Assembly: GCA_017548765.1 (NCBI GenBank)
Contig: JAFYZH010000021.1
Coordinates: 1-64,000 of the forward strand
DNA: 64,000 nucleotides
DNA from: Lachnospiraceae bacterium
GTDB taxonomy: Bacteria; Bacillota; Clostridia; Lachnospirales; Lachnospiraceae
Reading direction: 5' to 3'
Of the stretch, positions 8,275 to 18,500 are shown one piece after another. The stretch's first letter is position 1. The number at the start of each line of letters is the position of its first letter. The translations under genes were made by a program, and so were the position numbers. The notes beneath the pieces are model-generated. The model was not told the DNA's origin and searched no databases. It saw nothing but the letters and a program-made list of their open reading frames with translations.

Positions 8275-9687
8275 CTAACCGATGCTTCCGACCATCTCAA
8301 GCCGGATCAGATTATTCATTTCGATCGCGTATTCCAAAGGAAGTTCTTTGGATACATTGTCCGCGAAACCACTTACGATCATGGCGCGTGCTTCCTCTTC
8401 GGACATGCCGCGGCTCATCAAGTAGAAGATCGAGTCGTCGCTGATGCGGCCGATCTTCGCCTCGTGTCCGACGTCGGCGTCCTGCGTGCGGACGTCCATG
8501 ACGGGGATGGTATCGGAGCGGCTGATGTCATCCAACATCAGGGATGCACAGTCGACCGTGGACTTAGCGTTCTTCGCGGTATTGCGGATCTCCACGGAAC
8601 TGCGGAAGGTCGAAGTGCCGCCACTCTTCGAGATACCCTTCGAGCTGACGATGGACTTCGTGTCGCGGCCGATGTGGACCACCTTCATGCCGGTGTCGAG
8701 GTTCTGTCCCTCTCCGGCAAATGTGATACCGGTGTACTCCAGGGAGGAGCGGTCGCCCTTCAGGATGGTCATCGGGTAGAGATAGGAAACGTGGGAGCCG
8801 AAGGAGCCGGAGACGAATTCCATACGTCCGCCTTCCTCGACGAGGGCACGTTTGCTGTTCAGGTTGTACATGTTTTTCGACCAGTTTTCGATGGTTGAGT
8901 AACGAAGGCGTGCGTTTTTCGCCACGAAGAGTTCGACCGCGCCTGCGTGCAGGTTCGCGATGTTGTACTTCGGGGCGGAGCAGCCTTCGATGAAATGCAG
9001 GTCGGCGCCTTCATCCACGATGATGAGGGTGTGCTCGAACTGGCCGGCGCCGGGCGCGTTCAGACGGAAGTAGGACTGCAGCGGGATCTCGACCTTTACG
9101 CCCTTCGGAACGTAAACGAAGGAACCGCCCGACCATACCGCGCCGTGCAGGGCCATGAATTTGTGGTCATACGGGGTGAGGAGCTTCATGAAATGCTCCT
9201 CGATCATATCGGCGTATTCGCCTTTCATCGCGGACTCGAGGTCGGAATAGATCACGCCCTTCTCCGCAACTTCTGCCTTCATGTTGTGGTAAACGAGCTC
9301 GGAGTCGTACTGTGCGCCGACGCCCGCGAGCGAGTCACGCTCTGCCTGCGGGATACCGAGCTTTTCGAAGGTTTCCTTAATCTCCGCGGGGACTTCTTCC
9401 CATTTCGCGGTCATCTTCGAATTCGGACGGACGTAGGTGACGATGTTATCCATGTTCAGTCCGTCGAGCGACGGGCCCCAGTTCGGAAGCCTGTGCTTAT
9501 AATACAGGTCCAGGCACTTCAGGCGGAACTCGCGCATCCACGCGGGGTCGTCCTTCTCACGCGAGATCGTCTCCACGATCTCCGGAGTCAGGCCTTCATT
9601 GACCTTATAATAGTGTTCGTCGTCGTAGCCGTAACGGAAATCGTATAGGCTACGGTCGACGTCATCGATCCATGTTTTTTCTTTCAT
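8275..9687 (-). CDS. sufB: SufB, Fe-S cluster assembly scaffold subunit
   Basis: A 470-residue SufB, full family length. Recognisable segments include PNWGPSLDGL, GVGAQYDSELVYHNMK, VPKGVKVEIPLQSYFRLN, FIEGCSAPKYNIANLHAGAVE and the C-terminal GHEAKIGRISDDSIFYLMSRGMSEEEA. It is the largest scaffold subunit, on which clusters are assembled before transfer to client proteins. It lies 33 bases after sufC and runs into the sufD ribosome site. Confidence 0.95.
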   Translation of the reverse strand: MKEKTWIDDVDRSLYDFRYGYDDEHYYKVNEGLTPEIVETISREKDDPAWMREFRLKCLDLYYKHRLPNWGPSLDGLNMDNIVTYVRPNSKMTAKWEEVPAEIKETFEKLGIPQAERDSLAGVGAQYDSELVYHNMKAEVAEKGVIYSDLESAMKGEYADMIEEHFMKLLTPYDHKFMALHGAVWSGGSFVYVPKGVKVEIPLQSYFRLNAPGAGQFEHTLIIVDEGADLHFIEGCSAPKYNIANLHAGAVELFVAKNARLRYSTIENWSKNMYNLNSKRALVEEGGRMEFVSGSFGSHVSYLYPMTILKGDRSSLEYTGITFAGEGQNLDTGMKVVHIGRDTKSIVSSKGISKSGGTSTFRSSVEIRNTAKNAKSTVDCASLMLDDISRSDTIPVMDVRTQDADVGHEAKIGRISDDSIFYLMSRGMSEEEARAMIVSGFADNVSKELPLEYAIEMNNLIRLEMVGSIG

Positions 9688-9720
9688 AGAAATGTCCTGT
9701 TCTAGCTCTCGTAGGGCAAA

Positions 9721-10464
9721 TTACTTCAAATACTTTTCAAAACCGTGTTCGTTGATCTCATCCACGAGCTCGCGTCCGCCGGTCTCGACGATGCGACCAT
9801 CGACCAGAACGTGGGTGTAATCCACCTGCAGGGACTCGAGGATCTTAGTGCTGTGGGTAATGATGATCATGGCGCCTTCACCGGATTCGTGGAAGGTGTG
9901 AACGCCGCGGGAAACGGTGCGGACGGCGTCGATATCCAGGCCGGAGTCGGTCTCGTCGAGGATGGCGAGGTCAGGGTTCAGCATGAGCATCTGCAGGATC
10001 TCTGCCTTCTTCTTCTCACCGCCGGAGAAACCGACGTTCAGGTCGCGCTCCGCGTAGCTGACATCCATGTCGAGGATGTCCATCTTCTCCATCAGTTGGC
10101 GACGGAAGGGGAGCAGACGCATCTTCTCGCCGGTCTTCACATCCATGGAGTTGCGGATGAAGTTGGAGAGGGAGATGCCCGGTACTTCGATCGGGGTTTG
10201 GAAGGACAGGAACAGGCCGGCCTTCGCGCGGTCGCAGACGTCCATATCCAGGAGGTTCTCGCCCTTAAAGGTTACATGGCCCCCGGTGACTTCGTATTTC
10301 GGGTGGCCCATGAGGGTATTACCGAGAGTGGATTTACCCGCGCCGTTCGGTCCCATGATGACATGGGTCTCGCCTTTGCGGATGCTAAGGTCGATCCCGT
10401 GGAGGATCTCAGTCTCTCCGACGCGGACCGAGAGGTTCTCGATCTTTAAGATTTCTTCTGACAT
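9721..10464 (-). CDS. sufC: SufC, ABC-type ATPase of the SUF complex
   Basis: A 247-residue soluble ABC ATPase with Walker A GPNGAGKSTL, signature FSGGEKKKAEI and Walker B LAILDETDSGLD, all intact and with the SufC-specific wording of the signature. It hydrolyses ATP to drive SufBD conformational change. The start at 10464 (MSEEILK) is chosen because GGAGA precedes it at a normal distance; an ATG four codons upstream lacks a site. It is the first gene of the operon, under a near-consensus promoter at 10563-10591. The next gene upstream is divergent. Confidence 0.94.
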   Translation of the reverse strand: MSEEILKIENLSVRVGETEILHGIDLSIRKGETHVIMGPNGAGKSTLGNTLMGHPKYEVTGGHVTFKGENLLDMDVCDRAKAGLFLSFQTPIEVPGISLSNFIRNSMDVKTGEKMRLLPFRRQLMEKMDILDMDVSYAERDLNVGFSGGEKKKAEILQMLMLNPDLAILDETDSGLDIDAVRTVSRGVHTFHESGEGAMIIITHSTKILESLQVDYTHVLVDGRIVETGGRELVDEINEHGFEKYLK

Positions 10465-10562
10465 ATATATCTCCATTCTAGGGGCACGGGCCCCGGAAAA
10501 ACTTCCCGTGGAAAATGGATCTCGGCGGGAATAATTAAAGGTTATTTGGGAAAACCGTTTAC

Positions 10563-10591
10563 AGTATACTAGAAGCGGGAACGAAAATCAA
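10563..10591 (-). promoter_or_regulatory. Main suf operon promoter
   Basis: The minus strand reads TTGATT (10586-10591), a 17-base spacer, then TATACT (10563-10568). It lies about 100 bases upstream of sufC and faces away from the hydratase promoter. Confidence 0.7.
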
Positions 10592-10646
10592 GCGAATTTC
10601 GTCAGAATCCAAAAAATAGTTAGCATAGGGTAACCGCTTTTTTATC

Positions 10647-10675
10647 TTGATTTTAAAAAGGGAATTCGCTATAAT
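10647..10675 (+). promoter_or_regulatory. Promoter of the aconitase-family hydratase gene
   Basis: TTGATT (10647-10652), a 17-base spacer and a perfect TATAAT (10670-10675) lie about 80 bases upstream of the ATG. A small GTTAG/CTAAC hairpin (10677-10696) with a T-rich loop follows at the transcript start. Confidence 0.75.
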
Positions 10676-10753
10676 AGTTAGCAGGTTTTTTCTAACCGAT
10701 GAAGGAATATCGTTTCCTTGCATATATAACATAAGTAGATTAAGGAGATTATT

Positions 10754-13042
10754 ATGGTCAAGTTGTATGACGGCGGAGCGTATCTGGTAAACGGAGAAAC
10801 GCTGGTTGCGGATGATTCGGAGGCGCAGTTGCAGCTGCAGGCGCTTACCGGAAAAGAGATCGATAAAGAAGAAGCGCGTAAGGAAACCATGGCGTATGGT
10901 ATCCTTCAGAAACACAATACATCCGGCGACCCGAAGAAGCTGAAGGTCCGCTTTGATGCATTGACCTCCCATGATATCACGTTCGTAGGCATCATCCAGA
11001 CGGCACGTGCCAGCGGACTGGAGAAGTTCCCGGTTCCCTACGTACTTACCAACTGCCACAACAGCCTCTGTGCGGTCGGCGGCACCATCAACGAGGATGA
11101 CCACATGTTCGGCCTGTCCTGCGCGAAGCGTTACGGCGGCGTTTATGTTCCGCCTCATCAGGCAGTCATCCACCAGTTTGCACGTGAGATGCTGGCTGGT
11201 TGCGGTAAGATGGTCCTCGGTTCGGACAGCCACACCCGTTACGGTGCTCTGGGTACCATGGCGGTCGGCGAAGGCGGTCCCGAGATCGTTAAGCAGCTTT
11301 TGAATAAGACTTATGATATCAACCTTCCGGGCGTTGTCGCTGTCTACCTGACCGGTAAGCTTCAGCCCGGCGTAGGCCCGCAGGACGTGGCTCTGGCCAT
11401 CATCGGCGAGGTCTTCGCAAACGGTTATGTAAATAATAAAGTTATGGAGTTCGTAGGCCCCGGCGTTGCGAACCTGAGCGTGGATACACGTATCGGCATC
11501 GATGTTATGACGACCGAGACCACGTGCCTGTCTTCCATCTGGCGTACCGACGATCAGGTGAAGGATTGGCTGACCATGCATGGCCGCGCAGACGCATATA
11601 AGGAGCTCGATCCGGGCACAGTCGCTTACTACGACGGCGTGGTCTGCGTGGATCTTTCTACGGTAAAGCCCATGATCGCGATGCCGTTCCATCCGAGCAA
11701 CACCTACACCATCGACGAGGTCAATGCAAACCTTTCCGACATCCTTTCCGAGGTCGAGAAGAAGGCGAAAGTCAGCCTCGGCGATAAGGTTCCTTATACA
11801 TTGCATGATAAGATCCGCAATGGTCGTCTCTATGTGGAGCAGGGCGTTATCGCAGGTTGCGCCGGCGGTGGTTTCGAGAACCTCTGCGACGTAGCAGACC
11901 TGCTGAACGGCCAGAGCATCGGAGCAGATGTTTTCTCACTTTCGATCTATCCGGCATCCCAGCCCATCTTCATGGAACTGATCAAAAACGGCGCTGCCGC
12001 AAAACTGATGGCTACGGGCGCAACGCTTCGTACCGCATTCTGCGGACCTTGCTTCGGCGCAGGTGATGTTCCGGCAAATAACGGCCTGTCCATCCGTCAT
12101 TCGACACGTAACTTCCCGAACCGTGAGGGTTCGAAGGTCACCGCAGGCCAGATCGCATCCGTGGCACTGATGGATGCACGTTCCATCGCAGCGACCGCGT
12201 TGAATAAGGGTTACCTGACACCGGCGACGGACATCGATGTGAACTACACAAAGCCCAAGTATTTCTTCGATAAGACCATTTACGAGAACCGTGTATACAA
12301 CGGTTTCGGTAAGGCAGATCCTTCGGTTCCGATCACCTTCGGCCCGAACATCAAGGACTGGCCTTCCATGGTCGCATTGACCGATAACTTAGTACTCAAA
12401 GTCGTTTCCGAGATCCACGATCCGGTAACCACGACGGACGAGCTCATCCCCTCGGGTGAGACTTCTTCTTACCGTTCCAACCCTCTGGGTCTGGCTGAGT
12501 TTACGCTCTCCAGAAAGGATCCTGCTTATGTCGGTAAGGCAAAGGCTGTCCGCGCGGACGAAGAGAAGCGCAGAGCAGATGCTTCCTTAAGCGGCGTGAG
12601 CGCTGAGGCAGCTGCAGCGATCGAGACGATCCGCGCGCAGTTCCCGAACGTTTCCGCAGAGAACACCGGTATCGGAAGCACGATCTACGCTGTGAAGCCG
12701 GGCGACGGTTCCGCACGTGAGCAGGCAGCTTCCTGCCAGAAGGTACTCGGCGGCTGGGCGAACATCGCGAAGGGTTACGCTACGAAGCGTTACCGTTCTA
12801 ACCTGATCAACTGGGGCATGCTGCCCTTCACATATCCGGATGAGGCACTTCCGTTTGCAAACGGCGACTACCTCTTCGTTCCGAATGTACGCCAGGCGAT
12901 CGTCACGAAGGCGACCGAGATCCCGGCTTACGTTGTAAAAGACGGAGCATTGACCGCATTCACGCTGAACATGGGTGAACTGACCGACGATGAGAGAAAG
13001 ATCATCTTGGACGGTTGTCTGATCAACTTCTATCGCGAATAA
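10754..13042 (+). CDS. Aconitase-family hydratase (YbhJ-like)
   Basis: A 762-residue member of the aconitase superfamily. [4Fe-4S] ligand cysteines are visible at about 369 (IAGCAGGG), 430 and 433 (CGPCFGAGD), and the substrate-binding segment [14 protein letters not shown] is present. The final third is the swivelling aconitase C-domain. The wording differs from housekeeping AcnA (usually IGSCTNS), and length and pattern fit the YbhJ-type hydratase group whose substrate is not settled; citrate/isocitrate isomerisation is possible. It needs an Fe-S cluster, so its place opposite the suf operon is sensible, though the promoters are divergent. It is preceded by AAGGAG and is probably transcribed on into the DAHP synthase gene 59 bases downstream. 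Confidence 0.8.
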   Translation: MVKLYDGGAYLVNGETLVADDSEAQLQLQALTGKEIDKEEARKETMAYGILQKHNTSGDPKKLKVRFDALTSHDITFVGIIQTARASGLEKFPVPYVLTNCHNSLCAVGGTINEDDHMFGLSCAKRYGGVYVPPHQAVIHQFAREMLAGCGKMVLGSDSHTRYGALGTMAVGEGGPEIVKQLLNKTYDINLPGVVAVYLTGKLQPGVGPQDVALAIIGEVFANGYVNNKVMEFVGPGVANLSVDTRIGIDVMTTETTCLSSIWRTDDQVKDWLTMHGRADAYKELDPGTVAYYDGVVCVDLSTVKPMIAMPFHPSNTYTIDEVNANLSDILSEVEKKAKVSLGDKVPYTLHDKIRNGRLYVEQGVIAGCAGGGFENLCDVADLLNGQSIGADVFSLSIYPASQPIFMELIKNGAAAKLMATGATLRTAFCGPCFGAGDVPANNGLSIRHSTRNFPNREGSKVTAGQIASVALMDARSIAATALNKGYLTPATDIDVNYTKPKYFFDKTIYENRVYNGFGKADPSVPITFGPNIKDWPSMVALTDNLVLKVVSEIHDPVTTTDELIPSGETSSYRSNPLGLAEFTLSRKDPAYVGKAKAVRADEEKRRADASLSGVSAEAAAAIETIRAQFPNVSAENTGIGSTIYAVKPGDGSAREQAASCQKVLGGWANIAKGYATKRYRSNLINWGMLPFTYPDEALPFANGDYLFVPNVRQAIVTKATEIPAYVVKDGALTAFTLNMGELTDDERKIILDGCLINFYRE

Positions 13043-13101
13043 TCAATTATTTTAGCGAATAAGAGAACTGGTCTTGACATCGGTGCATTGAGGAGGCTAT
13101 T

Positions 13102-14130
13102 ATGAATCTAGTGTTTAAGCGAAAACTGCCCATCCCCAAAGAGATAAAGGAGCAGTATCCGCTTTCGGATGAATTGGCAGCCGTGAAGGCGGCGCGTGAT
13201 GAAGAGATCCGCAAAGTGTTTACCGGGGAAGATGACCGTTTTGTCGTGATCATCGGCCCCTGTTCTGCGGACAATGAAGACGCGCTCATCGATTATCTTC
13301 ATCGGCTGGCACGCGTACAGGAGAAGGTGAGTGATCGCCTGATCCTCATCCCGCGTATCTATACAAATAAGCCCAGAACCACAGGTGAGGGCTATAAGGG
13401 TGTTTTGCATCAGCCGGATCCGTCGAAGGCTCCGGATATCCTGCAGGGTCTGATCGCCATCCGCAAGATGCACATGCGTGCGATCGCGGACACGGGCCTT
13501 TCGTCTGCAGACGAGATGCTCTATCCCGAAAACTATCGTTATCTGAACGACCTTTTGTCGTATGTCGCAGTCGGCGCGCGGTCTGTTGAGGACCAGCATC
13601 ACCGCATGACCGCCAGCGGCATGGACGTTCCGGTCGGCATGAAGAACCCTACCAGCGGCGACCTTGCAGTTATGATGAATTCCGTGGTCGCAGCGCAGGC
13701 GGGGCATAGTTTCATTTACCGCGGATGGGACGTGGAGTCGACGGGAAATCCGCTCGCGCACACGATCTTACGCGGCGCGGTAAATAAACTGGGCCAGACG
13801 AGCCCGAACTATCATTACGAGGATCTGCGCTTCCTGTATGAACTCTATCAGAAGCGTGACTACAAAAACCCGGCGTGCGTTGTGGACACGAACCACGCGA
13901 ATTCCGGTAAGCAGTTTAAGGAGCAGATCCGCATCGCGAAGGAAGTCCTGCATAGCCGCAAGCATTCGCCGGACATCTATGGTCTGGTGAAGGGCCTGAT
14001 GATCGAGAGTTACCTCGAGGAAGGTTGTCAGAAAGTCGGCGAGGGCATCTACGGAAAGTCCATTACGGATCCGTGCCTGGGCTGGGAAGACAGCGAGAAT
14101 CTGATCTACACCATCGCCGAGATGTGCTAA
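13102..14130 (+). CDS. aroF: DAHP synthase, class I (AroG-type)
   Basis: A 342-residue 3-deoxy-D-arabino-heptulosonate-7-phosphate synthase, the first step of the shikimate pathway from phosphoenolpyruvate and erythrose-4-phosphate. Family signatures are IGPCSADN (51-58, metal-binding Cys54), PRIYTNKPRTTGEGYKG, GARSVEDQHHR, GMKNPTSGD and VDTNHANSGK. It is standard class I alpha length with no fused chorismate mutase. An AGGAGG lies before the ATG. It follows the hydratase with 59 bases between and no terminator. A small lipoprotein gene follows after 36 bases, though that gene belongs to a rearranged region. Confidence 0.93.
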   Translation: MNLVFKRKLPIPKEIKEQYPLSDELAAVKAARDEEIRKVFTGEDDRFVVIIGPCSADNEDALIDYLHRLARVQEKVSDRLILIPRIYTNKPRTTGEGYKGVLHQPDPSKAPDILQGLIAIRKMHMRAIADTGLSSADEMLYPENYRYLNDLLSYVAVGARSVEDQHHRMTASGMDVPVGMKNPTSGDLAVMMNSVVAAQAGHSFIYRGWDVESTGNPLAHTILRGAVNKLGQTSPNYHYEDLRFLYELYQKRDYKNPACVVDTNHANSGKQFKEQIRIAKEVLHSRKHSPDIYGLVKGLMIESYLEEGCQKVGEGIYGKSITDPCLGWEDSENLIYTIAEMC

Positions 14131-14166
14131 AGGGAGGCCATTTCGGACGTACAGAGAGGAACAGAT

Positions 14167-14622
14167 ATGAAACGCAGAAGAGTATTTTGTCTATGTTTTG
14201 CCATGCTGCTTTTCGCCTTTGTTTTCGGGTGCGGAAACGACGATAAGAAAGAAACGACCGTTTCGACCAGGGATGCGATATCGCTTGATGACTCACTCAT
14301 TATGGATGTACACAGGAAGAGCATGGCGTTGCTTTCCGAAGAAGAGTTTTTCGCCGACGTACCAGGTAATTCCGTGAAAGTCATCGTTGCCGGAAACGGG
14401 GAGATCACCGTTGAAGGAATGGGCTCCAAGAGTTCGAAATTCCTGCAGCTTTTGAGGACATATGTTTACGGTTCGGATACGCCGACGTATAAGTTTGCTT
14501 CTGAGGTATACCGGAACGGAGAACCTACTACGGTGGAATTTACGTTCAATTATGCGCTTTATTCGTGGTCATCGACTGTCCAAAACAGTAATGAAGGCTC
14601 CAGGTATTGTTGGGGACGGTAA
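14167..14622 (+). CDS. Small lipoprotein, paralogue 1
   Basis: A 151-residue lipoprotein: KRRR start, hydrophobic stretch 7-20, lipobox-like FVFGC (Cys21), then an acidic, Thr-rich linker. The mature part contains a pattern VKVIVAGNGEITVEG followed by a strand-rich end (TYVYGSDTPTYKFASEVYRNG); I recognise no family. Its 5' 100 bases, including the upstream AGAGGAACAGAT ribosome site, are nearly identical to those of the next gene while the bodies diverge, showing a tandem duplication. Function unknown; probably membrane-anchored on the outer face. Confidence 0.75.
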   Translation: MKRRRVFCLCFAMLLFAFVFGCGNDDKKETTVSTRDAISLDDSLIMDVHRKSMALLSEEEFFADVPGNSVKVIVAGNGEITVEGMGSKSSKFLQLLRTYVYGSDTPTYKFASEVYRNGEPTTVEFTFNYALYSWSSTVQNSNEGSRYCWGR

Positions 14623-14642
14623 TGTCGCCAAAAAGATAAAAG

Positions 14643-14717
14643 ATCACACAAACGGTCGTACCGGGTGCGACCGCGACATTTACCGTTGCGGCAACAGGAA
14701 CAGGAACATTAAAATAG
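14643..14717 (+). pseudogene. Stranded fragment of an Ig-like repeat
   Basis: Between the two lipoprotein genes, 24 codons read ITQTVVPGATATFTVAATG then TGTLK and a stop. This is the start of the Ig-like repeat found in the two large secreted proteins downstream. The 45 bases 14668-14712 are identical to 15656-15700, within Ig repeat 1 of the 1083-residue protein. The frame has no start codon (a TAA lies two codons before), and it runs directly into the 5' region of the second lipoprotein gene. It is a remnant of a lost or recombined gene. Confidence 0.8.
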
Positions 14718-14727
14718 AGGAACAGAT

Positions 14728-15189
14728 ATGAAACGCAGAAGAGTATTTTGTCTATGTTTTGCCCTGTTGCTTTTCGCCTTTGTTTTCGGGTGCGGAAACG
14801 ACGATAAGAAGGAAACGACTGAACCGACCATCTCGAGTGCGGACGCGATCCGCCTTGATGATACGTTGATTCAAAACGTTGATCGAAAATGTCAGACCCT
14901 GCTTGCAGAAGAGGAGTTTTACAGGAACGCAACATCGACTGTAAAGGTCGAGGTGTATGGAAACGGAGAGATCACAGTCAGAGGATTGACAAATGGTACG
15001 AAATTCGTGCAGCTTTTGAAGACGAATGTCTACGGAGCGGAGACCGCAACGTATTCGTTTGCTTCCGAGGTATATCGACAGGGTAGTGCGACAACGTTGG
15101 AGTATACATTCGACAATAACTTGTACATTTGGAAATCCCGTATATATAATTATAATATAGGGTCCAAGTATTGCGGAATAATACATTAA
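14728..15189 (+). CDS. Small lipoprotein, paralogue 2
   Basis: A 153-residue paralogue of the preceding lipoprotein, with the same lipobox FVFGC (Cys21) and the shared motif VKVEVYGNGEITVRG. About half of the mature residues agree (FLQLLRTYVYG versus FVQLLKTNVYG; FASEVYRQG). The leader is almost identical at DNA level. No known domain is recognised. It is followed by a diverged copy of the same AGATCACACAAACGG tract that follows paralogue 1, so the duplicated unit probably included downstream Ig-gene sequence. Confidence 0.75.
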   Translation: MKRRRVFCLCFALLLFAFVFGCGNDDKKETTEPTISSADAIRLDDTLIQNVDRKCQTLLAEEEFYRNATSTVKVEVYGNGEITVRGLTNGTKFVQLLKTNVYGAETATYSFASEVYRQGSATTLEYTFDNNLYIWKSRIYNYNIGSKYCGIIH

Positions 15190-15206
15190 TTCTGCCCGAA
15201 ACAGAT

Positions 15207-15240
15207 AGATCACACAAACGGCCGGCCCGGGAAGGACCCG
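15207..15240 (+). repeat. Second copy of the Ig-repeat-start tract
   Basis: AGATCACACAAACGG at 15207-15221 repeats 14641-14655 exactly, and CCGGG follows in both. After this the copy has diverged and no longer encodes an Ig-like sequence. It lies about 18 bases after the lipoprotein stop, the same relation as in copy 1. Confidence 0.6.
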
Positions 15241-15297
15241 GCGGTATTGTGATCCTATAGAAATCCACAGGAAAGGAGGTTTAGGAGGCCATCGAGG

Positions 15298-15486
15298 ATG
15301 GCAGTAACCGGACAGATCGTTTACGCTCCGTGTGCGAGAAGTACAGAATTAGGGGATGAAGAGGGCGAAACGGTTGGTTCCATGACGGGATCCATAAGTT
15401 CAAAGAGCAGGTTAGGGAAAGGCCGGCTTTTGAGAAATCGGATCATCGAAGAAAACTTTTGGTTTAGACACAGAGAAAATGTGTAA
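15298..15486 (+). CDS. Doubtful small reading frame
   Basis: A 62-residue frame (MAVTGQIVYAPCARSTELG...) preceded by a purine-rich AAAGGAGG at a usable distance. The composition is basic, without signal peptide or known motif, and the frame lies in a rearranged spacer (15190-15504) between a lipoprotein gene and the Ig-repeat gene. It could equally be non-coding leader or gene debris. Confidence 0.2.
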   Translation: MAVTGQIVYAPCARSTELGDEEGETVGSMTGSISSKSRLGKGRLLRNRIIEENFWFRHRENV

Positions 15487-15504
15487 ATCTAGGAGGGAAA
15501 TCTC

Positions 15505-18500
15505 ATGAATGAAAACAAGAAAAGGCGGCTTTTGTCGCTTTTGCTCGTCGTGCTCATGCTCGTTATGATGCTTCCAGTGGAGGGCTTTTCGGAAGTAGTA
15601 GACGCAGCAGCAACCATCACGACACAACCGGCGGATAAGACCGCCTCGCCTGGAACGACCGCGACATTTACCGTTGCGGCAACAGGAACAGGAACATTAA
15701 CCTATCAATGGCAGTCACGAAAGAATGAGTCTGCTGCATGGTCGAATTCCGGCCAGAGCGGCGCGAAGACGAAGACACTTTCCGTAGCAGCGATCGCCGG
15801 ATTAGACGGCTGGCAGTTCCGCTGCATCGTGACGGATGGAAACGGACAAAAGGCAACCTCGAGAGTTGCCACCTTGTATATCAACGTACCGAAGATCACC
15901 ACACAGCCGAAGAGTACCTATGCAGACGCAGGTACCACGGCGAAATTTACGGTGGCGGCAACCGGTACGGGAACAATTAAATATCAGTGGCAGTCGCGGA
16001 AGGATTCTTCGGCGACTTGGTCCAATTCCGGCCAAAATGGAGCGAAAACAAAGACACTTTCCGTTGCAACTTTAGCTGGCTTACACGGTTGGCAGTTCCG
16101 TTGCATCGTGACCGATGGAAACGGAAATACAACAGCATCCAACGCAGCTACTCTGTATGTGAAGCCCGGGTTCGTTACTCAGCCGAAGGACGTAAGCGTG
16201 GCAGCCGGGGACACAGCGACATTTACCGTAGTGGCACTGGGTAAGGGAACCTTGAAATACCAGTGGCAGCTGCGTGTGAATGCGACGTCCGCGTGGATCG
16301 ATTTTGACGAGAACGGTTCAAAGACGGCCACACTTTCAGGACCTACGATGGCTGAATTCAACGGCTGGCAGTTCCGTTGTATCGTGACCGACGCGAACGG
16401 ACAGAAAGCGATCTCCGACGTGGCGACGATGAACATCATTCCGAAGATCACGTCGCAGCCCACGAACCAGATGGCAGCCGTTGGAGAAACAGCGAAATTT
16501 ACGGTGGCAGCGACCGGAACGGGAACCCTGAAATATCAGTGGCAGTCCCGCAAGAATTCTTCCTCCGCATGGTCGAATTCCGGCCAGAACGGCGCGAAGA
16601 CGAAGAATTTGTCCGTAGCAGTTATTTCCGGTTTGAGCGGCTGGCAGTTCCGTTGCGTAGTGATCGATGGAAACGGACAGAAGGCATATTCCGACGTGGC
16701 TACCGTGACCATAAAAGCAGCAACAACGAATTATGTGACCTATAAGCAGTTCGGCGCAAAGGGCGACGGCAAGACCAACGACTATGCGGCGATCGTGGCA
16801 ACGCATGCTTATGCAAATGAACACAATCTGCCCGTAAAGGCGGATAAGGGAGCGGTTTACTATGTTGATAAGATGGACGCTTCAAACCCGAAGGGTGCCA
16901 TCATCAAGACCAATACAGACTGGACCGGTGCAGAATTCTTTATCGATGACTCTAAGCTTAAGGTCGCATCGTATTCTTTTGACAAGAAAGATAATATGTC
17001 CGTTACCTTTCCTGAGGGATGGGACGGCAAGTGTTTCCTGTTTACGATCGAACCGAGCGTAGTCTATAAAAATACATGGATCAACTACGGCATCTGGTGG
17101 AGATTAAACAACGGAAAATGGACATGGTACTACGATAAAGATAAGCAGCCCGGTGACATCAAGATCTATATCGGTTTGGATCCCGGGATAGGCTCGTATA
17201 GCAATTCACAGTACGTTTCTAATCCGACGGGAGCTATAAACATGAAGAATAAGACGTTCTCGAAGGATACGACAAAACTGGAAGGATCTTTCAGCGAAAA
17301 GGCACTGTATTCCCTGAGAACCGAATCCACTAAGAGATGGGGCAGATTTGGCTGGGAAGGTTCGAATTCCAGTCTTATCCCTCAGGAAGAGTGCGTCATC
17401 GTAGATACAGACGGAAAGATCGATCCGATATCGAAACTTCAATGGGATTGGGATGAGATCACCGAGATCCAGAAGAGTTATATCGATGATAAGCAGCTTA
17501 CGGTCAAGGGCGGAAAGTTTACGACGAAGGTCAATACGATGTGGTCTAGCGGATATATTTACCGCGGTATCTCGATCGAGCGTTCCAACGTTTTACTCGA
17601 GGGCGTAGAGCACTATCTGACCGGTGAAGAGGCAGAGTATTCTAAAGACAGCTTCGGTTTCAGCACGCTCTTTAACAGAAATGATGTATTTGCGAGATAT
17701 GGTGCTCCTTACCAGGGCTTCTTCCGCTTGGATCATTGTGCATATGTTACTTTGAAGGATTGCGTATTCTCGAACCGTCATCGTGTATTCTATAAGTACG
17801 TACCTTCCACAGGCGAATGGAGAAATGACTCCTCTACAGCGTCGTATGATTTCTATGCAGAATACTGTGTCGGCATTACGTTGGACGGATGTAAATCCGC
17901 AAAGACGATCGATTACGAGCCGGATTATGTAAAGGGCCTGCTCGGACTCGGTCCGAAGGTCGATCCGGTTTATGATGTGAACGAGGATGGTATCGTCGGT
18001 ATCATGGACGACCTCAGATGGGGAGTTACCGGTACGAACTACTGCAAGAGCCTCGTTGTTCAGAACGGTTGTGAGATCAACCGTATCGACGCGCATAAAG
18101 GAACGTATGGACTGACTGTTACGGATTCAACTTTGGGTCATTATGGTGTAGCGGTTGTCGGTTTTGGTAAACTGAAGATCGAAAACTCTAAGATCTATTC
18201 CGATTATCTGGTGAACCTGAGAAGAGATTTCGGCAGTGCCTGGTATGGCGATGTTGAGATCAACAACGTATACTGGAATATCGGAGAACAGTATTCGCCG
18301 TCGATGATCTTCGCCAGCTATCTGCCGGATAAGGGATATGGTTACGACACGATCGATTCCGGCAAAAAGTATCCGAATGGCGATCCGTATCTGTACTATA
18401 GCCAACTGCCGACGAACATTACGATCAGCAATCTTACGATCGACGCAAGAGGTGTGACCAACAGAGCACTGTTTACGTCAGGATTGGCTGTATATGAGAG

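Noticed and set aside
10559..11806. A 415-residue minus-strand frame across the hydratase promoter and gene
   Set aside because: It covers two promoters and the start of a clear aconitase-family gene; no ribosome site or family match.
13074..13100. TTGACA plus TATTAT before the DAHP synthase gene
   Set aside because: The putative -10 would overlap the start codon, leaving no room for the ribosome site in the message.
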